This document shows positions 60,073 through 64,000 of a stretch of DNA of 64,000 nt, one piece after another (position 1 is the first letter of the stretch; each line of letters begins with the position of its first letter). This DNA comes from Moraxella atlantae NBRC 14588 (GTDB taxonomy: Bacteria > Pseudomonadota > Gammaproteobacteria > Pseudomonadales > Moraxellaceae). A model generated the notes under the pieces. The model searched no databases. It was not told the origin of the DNA and saw only the letters and a list, made by a program, of their open reading frames with translations. The stretch lies in assembly GCF_001591265.1 (NCBI RefSeq), contig NZ_BCUL01000002.1, positions 186,001 to 250,000 of the forward strand, written 5' to 3'. The translations under genes were made by a program, and so were the position numbers.

Positions 60073-60873
60073 ATGACTGATCGTAATTTTGACGACATCA
60101 GCGCGCATTTTGCCCAAAAAATCTATGGCGGTTTGAAGGGAAAAATCCGCCTAGCAGTGCTGCGCCGTGATTTGCAAACTTGGCTGGCAGCGTGGCAAGC
60201 GCAATACCCGTCACGCGCGTGTCGGGTGCTAGATATCGGTGCAGGGCTTGGGCAGCTTGCCATTGAGCTGGCAGTAGCAGGGCACGAAGTCACCGTCAAT
60301 GACGTGTCGGCAAATATGCTGACATCGGCGCGACAGGCAGCACAGGCACAAGGTGTGGCAAATGCCATCAGCTGGTACACCTGCGCGTATCAAGACTTGG
60401 CGGTGCGCTTGCGTGAGGCAGATACGCCGCCTTTTGATTTGATTTTATGCCATGCGGTGCTTGAATGGCTTGATCAGCCACAGAACGTGCTGGCATTTGT
60501 CGATGATTGGCTGGTGGCAGACGGCGCGTTGTCATTGTGTTTTTATAACCCTGCCAGTTTTGTGTATCGTAATTTGATCATGGGCAATTTTAACTTGCTC
60601 AATAATGCCGATTTTCAAGCCGATTCAGGCAGTCTTACGCCCAATCACCCCGTTGAGCTAGCACAGGTGCAAGACTGGTTAGATGCGCTTGGCTACACGG
60701 TGGTGCAAAGCTCGGGGCTACGCGTATTTCATGATTACGCCGCGCTCAAACGCGGCGGTCATGCTAACCCTGAGGCGGTGATCGAGATGGAGCTTAAATA
60801 CAGCACACAAGCGCCGTACAAATGGCTTGGGCGTTATATTCATCTATTGGCACAAAAACCTAGCCAATTTTAG
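60073..60873 (+). CDS. cmoM: tRNA 5-carboxymethoxyuridine methyltransferase CmoM
   Basis: CmoM methylates cmo5U34 to mcmo5U34 in wobble positions of several tRNAs. The protein of about 266 aa starts MTDRNFDDISAHFAQKIYGG, close to the E. coli start, has the SAM motif VLDIGAGLGQLAIELAVAGH, HAVLEWLDQPQNVLAFV, FYNPASFVYRNLIMGNFNLL and a C-terminal GLRVFHDY and LGRYIHLLAQKP. ATG at 60073 is preferred to a TTG 12 bases earlier. This set of blocks is distinctive against other class I methyltransferases. Confidence 0.91.
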   Translation: MTDRNFDDISAHFAQKIYGGLKGKIRLAVLRRDLQTWLAAWQAQYPSRACRVLDIGAGLGQLAIELAVAGHEVTVNDVSANMLTSARQAAQAQGVANAISWYTCAYQDLAVRLREADTPPFDLILCHAVLEWLDQPQNVLAFVDDWLVADGALSLCFYNPASFVYRNLIMGNFNLLNNADFQADSGSLTPNHPVELAQVQDWLDALGYTVVQSSGLRVFHDYAALKRGGHANPEAVIEMELKYSTQAPYKWLGRYIHLLAQKPSQF

Positions 60874-60900
60874 TACCTAACCACTATCTGACTGATAAAC

Positions 60901-61992
60901 TTAGCGATAGCCCACTTCATCCATCAACATCTTGGCATTTGCAAGCCCTGTATGGAGTTGTTCGGGGGTCATCGGGCTATACACACCATCACCCAACGCC
61001 TTGAGACGCACCGAGGCTTCGGCTTGTGGATTGATCGGGTAGGTGTCGGTGAGGCTAGCAAATAAGCTTTGCTGATCGGGTGCGGCAAGCCATTCTATCA
61101 GCTGCAAGGCAAGCTCAGGTTGGTGACTGGCACGTGCCATGGCAATCGCTGTCAAGCGTTTTGGTACGCCACCTGAGGATGCGTTAATCCATGCCAATGC
61201 CAGCGGTGAGTTGGGATTTTGCGCGGTTGCATGGGCAAAGCGTTGGCTATCGGCAAGCCCGACCTGGCACTCACCGCGCGCAATGGCAGCCAGCAAGGCA
61301 TCATCATCGCCAAACGGTGGGCGCGCCAAATTTGACAGCCAACCTTGTAGTACCGTGCGCGTTTTGGTTTCGCCCATATCGTGGATCAATTGTGCCACCA
61401 AAGCTTGGTTAGCAGGGTCTTGCGCTGACGTGAGGCAAAGTTTGTTTGCCCATTTGGGCGCGGCAAGACTGGCAAAGCTGCCAATATCAGCGGCTTTGAG
61501 CAAACGACTGTCATACACCGCTGCGCGCGTGTGATACGATAACGGCAGCCAATTGCCATCGGGGTCAAGATAAGTATCGGGCACGCTTGCCGCGGCTTGT
61601 TCTGCATCAAACGGCTGCAGTAACGCTGCCTCAACCGCCTGTTGCAAAACAGCGGTATCGCTGCTAAGCACCACATCGGCAGGCTGATTGGTCAGCGCAG
61701 TAACCAAATATTTGGGTGCGGCATACACCACGCGAATATCCACATCATGTTGTTTGGCAAAATCTTGCAATAGTGGGCGAATGGATGCAGGCTCAATACT
61801 GCTAAACACGTGCAGCACGCTACGCACATCGGCAGGGGGCATATTGCTATCGGGCGCGCTTGCGGTACTGGCAGACTGGCTTGCTGTTAAAGCAGCGGTA
61901 TCGGTAGCGGTAGGCTCATGTGAACAGCCTGCCAATGCCAACACGGTGCTGAACAATAAGCTATCAAACCAAAAACGGGCAAACTTCAACAT
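60901..61992 (-). CDS. Substrate-binding lipoprotein of an iron-type ABC transporter
   Basis: A protein of about 363 aa with lipobox VLALAGC (Cys about residue 22) followed by an A/S/T-rich linker, so it is probably anchored to the membrane. The body is a class II periplasmic binding fold: VLHVFSSIEPASIRPLLQDF, DVVLSSDTAVLQQAVEAALL, WLPLSYHTRAAVYDSRLL and LAWINASSGGVPKRLTAIAM. This is the Fe(III)-binding (FbpA/FutA-like) family, though the two adjacent tyrosines of true iron binders are not obvious, so the ligand is open. The second of two ATGs (61992) has AGGA at a better distance. No permease or ATPase gene is adjacent. Confidence 0.78.
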   Translation of the reverse strand: MLKFARFWFDSLLFSTVLALAGCSHEPTATDTAALTASQSASTASAPDSNMPPADVRSVLHVFSSIEPASIRPLLQDFAKQHDVDIRVVYAAPKYLVTALTNQPADVVLSSDTAVLQQAVEAALLQPFDAEQAAASVPDTYLDPDGNWLPLSYHTRAAVYDSRLLKAADIGSFASLAAPKWANKLCLTSAQDPANQALVAQLIHDMGETKTRTVLQGWLSNLARPPFGDDDALLAAIARGECQVGLADSQRFAHATAQNPNSPLALAWINASSGGVPKRLTAIAMARASHQPELALQLIEWLAAPDQQSLFASLTDTYPINPQAEASVRLKALGDGVYSPMTPEQLHTGLANAKMLMDEVGYR

Positions 61993-62147
61993 CATATCCT
62001 AACAGTCGCGCGATTAAACACGCCAATGGCTTGAGGCAATCACCAATTTTGGACAAAAAAAGCTTAAGCCAACATTAAACAAACATATAAGCCTAGCATT
62101 ATAGCGCAATTTTTGATACAACTAAGCACCCAATCGCCAAAAAAATA

Positions 62148-62169
62148 CCCAAATGACATGGCATTTGGG
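62148..62169. promoter_or_regulatory. Inverted repeat, possible operator or transcription end signal
   Basis: CCCAAATG and CATTTGGG face each other across ACATGG. It is not followed by a T-run on either strand, so an operator is as likely as a terminator. Which of the two divergent genes it serves is unknown. Confidence 0.3.
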
Positions 62170-62397
62170 CAGGAGGAAAACGGGTATTGAGTAATTATCA
62201 TTAAACAAAAGGCTGACATCATGAAGCAATTACCACCTGTGCTTGATGATGAAATTATTATAAATCAATAACATAATTTTAGGGTTGTGTCTTGTGCAAC
62301 TTGCGTAATGTTTTGCCAAAAAAACTTACTGATAAAGAAACATTAAAACCAAAACGGCGCAAAATCGGTTACAATAGCAGCTATTTAGCCAACTTGT

Positions 62398-62406
62398 TGC
62401 TAAAAT
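62398..62406 (+). promoter_or_regulatory. Extended -10 box upstream of nadR
   Basis: TGC followed by TAAAAT, 59 bases before the nadR ATG. Confidence 0.4.
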
Positions 62407-62464
62407 CTGTCACGAAAAATAACCCACCCAACAACAGCCACTATCTTTTTTGTCAAGGACGACC

Positions 62465-63583
62465 ATGCAACCTTCCATCACTGCGCTAACCGAGGCACCC
62501 AACAAACCAACTCACGGCGTGATCATTGGTTATTTTCAGCCGCTGCACTTGGGGCATATGCAGGCGATGATGTTTGCTGCAGGGCAGGTTGAGCAGCTCA
62601 CCGTGGTGGTGTTGCCGCATCCTGCGCCCAATCCAAAATTTCACATCACCCAAAAAGACAAAGCGCGTTGGTTGACGATGGCACTGGCGCACTTGCCGTT
62701 TGTTCGGGTGATGTTGGCAGATGACGCGGATTTGCCTGCGTTTGATGGCAAGATGACAGCGTTGGATGACATGCAGCGTTCGGCATTGGCACGCTTGGCG
62801 GCACAAATTAAAGCCGAGCGTGGTTTGACAGCCGATGACACGTTGGCGTGGTGCGTGGATGCAGCCGACTGGCAGACGCTAGGCGGACACGTGGCGATGC
62901 TCACGTTGCCAAGCGGCTGGCAGGTATTGCCAACACCGCCCACAGGCTTTGACAGCGCAATAATTCATGCCAATCCTGCCCAGCATTGGGCGGCAATCCA
63001 TCCTGAAGCGCGCGCTAGTTATACCAAAACCGTTGCTATCGTTGGCGGGGAGAGCTCGGGTAAAACCACGTTGTTGTACAAACTGGTGAATCATTACGGT
63101 GCAAGCTACGCGCTTGAGATGGGGCGCGTGTTTGTTGAGACTGATTTGGGTGGTACTGAATTGGGCATGCAGTACACCGATTATCCGCTGATGGCAACCG
63201 ACCATGCGCAAGCGATTCGCGCGGCGTGTCGTCACGCGCTTGCCCCCGTGACGTTGATTGATACTGATTTTGTCACCACACAGGCGTTTTGTGAGGAGTA
63301 CGAGGGGCGCGCGCATCCATTTTTGGCGGCGTGTATTGATACGTTTTGTTTAGACTATACGTTGATGCTAGCCAATAATACACCGTGGGTTGCCGATGGC
63401 ATGCGCTCACTGGGCACATTAGATGCCCGCCAACGCTTTGCCGCACGCTTAACGGATATTTATGCACGCCATCAGATTACACCTGTATGTATCAACGATG
63501 CCGATTATCAAGCGCGGTTTTTGGCAGCAGTGCGTTTTATTGATCGCGCTATTTTTGGCAAATCCCCGACAGATATTGGCTAG
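62465..63583 (+). CDS. nadR: NadR-type bifunctional NMN adenylyltransferase / ribosylnicotinamide kinase
   Basis: This enzyme phosphorylates nicotinamide riboside and adenylates NMN to NAD. The 372-aa protein has an N-terminal nucleotidyl-transferase domain with GYFQPLHLGHMQAMMFAAGQ (HxGH motif) and a C-terminal kinase with the P-loop VGGESSGKTTLLYKL (about 190-205), then YALEMGRVFVETDLGG and DTDFVTTQAFCEEYEG. It lacks the helix-turn-helix of E. coli NadR, so it should not act as a repressor. ATG at 62465 has AAGGA 6 bases ahead. The next gene is a pnuC-like transporter, completing an uptake-and-use unit for nicotinamide riboside. Confidence 0.9.
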   Translation: MQPSITALTEAPNKPTHGVIIGYFQPLHLGHMQAMMFAAGQVEQLTVVVLPHPAPNPKFHITQKDKARWLTMALAHLPFVRVMLADDADLPAFDGKMTALDDMQRSALARLAAQIKAERGLTADDTLAWCVDAADWQTLGGHVAMLTLPSGWQVLPTPPTGFDSAIIHANPAQHWAAIHPEARASYTKTVAIVGGESSGKTTLLYKLVNHYGASYALEMGRVFVETDLGGTELGMQYTDYPLMATDHAQAIRAACRHALAPVTLIDTDFVTTQAFCEEYEGRAHPFLAACIDTFCLDYTLMLANNTPWVADGMRSLGTLDARQRFAARLTDIYARHQITPVCINDADYQARFLAAVRFIDRAIFGKSPTDIG

Positions 63584-63658
63584 CTTTTGGCTTTTGGTGG
63601 TATGGATAGTTGCATGTGTTTTAATTTTTTGTGAAAGATATACAAGCAAGGATGTAAT

Positions 63659-64000
63659 ATGCGGATTGAGTTTTTGGACAAAATTACAGGTAAATATGCC
63701 AAGCAATGGATCGTGACGTGGTTTGTTTGCGGCGTAGCGGCGCTATTTTGGGGATTTTGGACAACCACCGAGCACACGACGGCAGACTGGTTTTATTTTG
63801 CCGTGTCTATCATTGGGCTGGTGTGCGTGGTGTCTTTGAGTTTTCGGCGCAATGTGTTGGGTAATGGCTTTGGCATGTTGGCAACGGCAGGCGAGAGTGT
63901 GGTGCAAGGTATGCACGGCTCGGTCGGGCTGATGCTTGCACCGATTTTTAATTTTTTTACCCATGTGTATGGGCTGGTGTACTGGGCAAAAAACAGTGAT
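63659..64000 (+). CDS. pnuC: PnuC-like nicotinamide riboside transporter, N-terminal part (runs off the window)
   Basis: From ATG at 63659 the frame stays open to the window end (114 codons): MRIEFLDKITGKYAKQWIV, then three hydrophobic segments (WFVCGVAALFWGFW; FYFAVSIIGLVCVVSL; LMLAPIFNFFTHVYGLVYW). Charged/polar pieces such as RRNVLGNGFGM and QGMHGSVG sit between, in the layout of PnuC, a facilitator for nicotinamide riboside. Identification rests partly on its position 75 bases after nadR. AAGGATG lies before the start. Confidence 0.75.
   Translation, partial: MRIEFLDKITGKYAKQWIVTWFVCGVAALFWGFWTTTEHTTADWFYFAVSIIGLVCVVSLSFRRNVLGNGFGMLATAGESVVQGMHGSVGLMLAPIFNFFTHVYGLVYWAKNSD

Larger units (their letters stand above)
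61993..62464. other. Divergent promoter region of the binding protein and nadR
   Basis: About 470 bases without a convincing gene. It contains a perfect inverted repeat CCCAAATG/CATTTGGG (62148-62169) and, on the plus strand, a TGC-TAAAAT box at 62398-62406 before nadR. A 16-codon frame at about 62221 is too short to call. Confidence 0.45.

Noticed and set aside
62185-62205. Possible Fur-type site upstream of the iron-type binding protein
   Set aside because: TAATTATCATTA matches only about 11 of 19 positions of the Fur consensus and lies about 190 bases from the start; too weak to call.
62221-62271. 16-codon frame starting MKQLPPVLDD
   Set aside because: Too short, no ribosome-binding site at the proper distance and no known relatives that I can recall.

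Overview
This is a bacterial chromosome segment from a gammaproteobacterium, most likely the family Moraxellaceae and probably a Moraxella-type species. The evidence is gene order and protein style: rpsF-rpsR-rplI-dnaB, scpA-scpB-rluB, gspF-gspG beside dsbD, pgk near fba, accB-accC next to guaB, a PldA-like phospholipase with a long linker, and a moderate GC content that looks like the low-to-mid forties. Species is not assigned from sequence alone. About 48 protein genes, rnpB, one CRISPR array and two copies of a small mobile element are supported.

Layout. 1-2.0 kb: rpsF, rpsR, rplI and the start of dnaB on the minus strand. 2.1-2.5 kb: copy 1 of a 349-bp hairpin-rich IS200/IS605-like non-autonomous element. 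2.5-6.1 kb: ilvD and two tandem paralogous membrane-anchored proteins of unknown function. 6.1-9.9 kb: a heme-peroxidase cluster (catalase-like protein, DyP-type peroxidase, uncharacterised 214-aa protein). 10.4-19.3 kb: a complete-looking type I-F CRISPR-Cas locus (cas1, cas2-3, cas8f, cas5f, cas7f, cas6f, then an array of eight repeats), but cas5f carries a frameshift and cas7f an in-frame stop. 19.5-24.4 kb: rluB, scpB, scpA, trpS, lpxL on the minus strand. 24.4-30.6 kb: cstA with its small partner, a macro-domain protein, a CPA2 antiporter and an unknown protein. 30.7-38.6 kb: unknown protein, gspF, gspG, dsbD, a small Pmp3-type protein, pldA-like, comF. 38.6-39.0 kb: copy 2 of the 349-bp element. 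39-64 kb: housekeeping genes lpxH, ppiB, glnS, pbpG-like, dksA-like, pgk, a lipoprotein, fba, ruvA, accC, accB, guaB, glmM, pdxH, degV-like, proB, hemE, rnpB, a YfhL-type ferredoxin, coaD, smpB, cmoM, an iron-type binding protein, nadR and the start of a pnuC-like gene.

How parts fit together. The CRISPR locus keeps its adaptation module (Cas1, Cas2-3) and its crRNA-processing nuclease (Cas6f, with a matching 5-bp repeat stem), while two of the three other subunits of the crRNA-guided complex are interrupted. Unless these lesions are sequencing errors or are bypassed in translation, the system could make crRNA but not a normal interference complex. The first part of cas8f is also strikingly AT-rich compared with its own end and its neighbours. 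The two copies of the 349-bp element differ at only two positions, have no transposase or RNA-guided nuclease gene nearby, and end in a hairpin and tail typical of TnpB-type right ends, so they may carry a stand-alone guide-type (omega/re) RNA. The terminal nadR-pnuC pair forms a nicotinamide riboside salvage unit.
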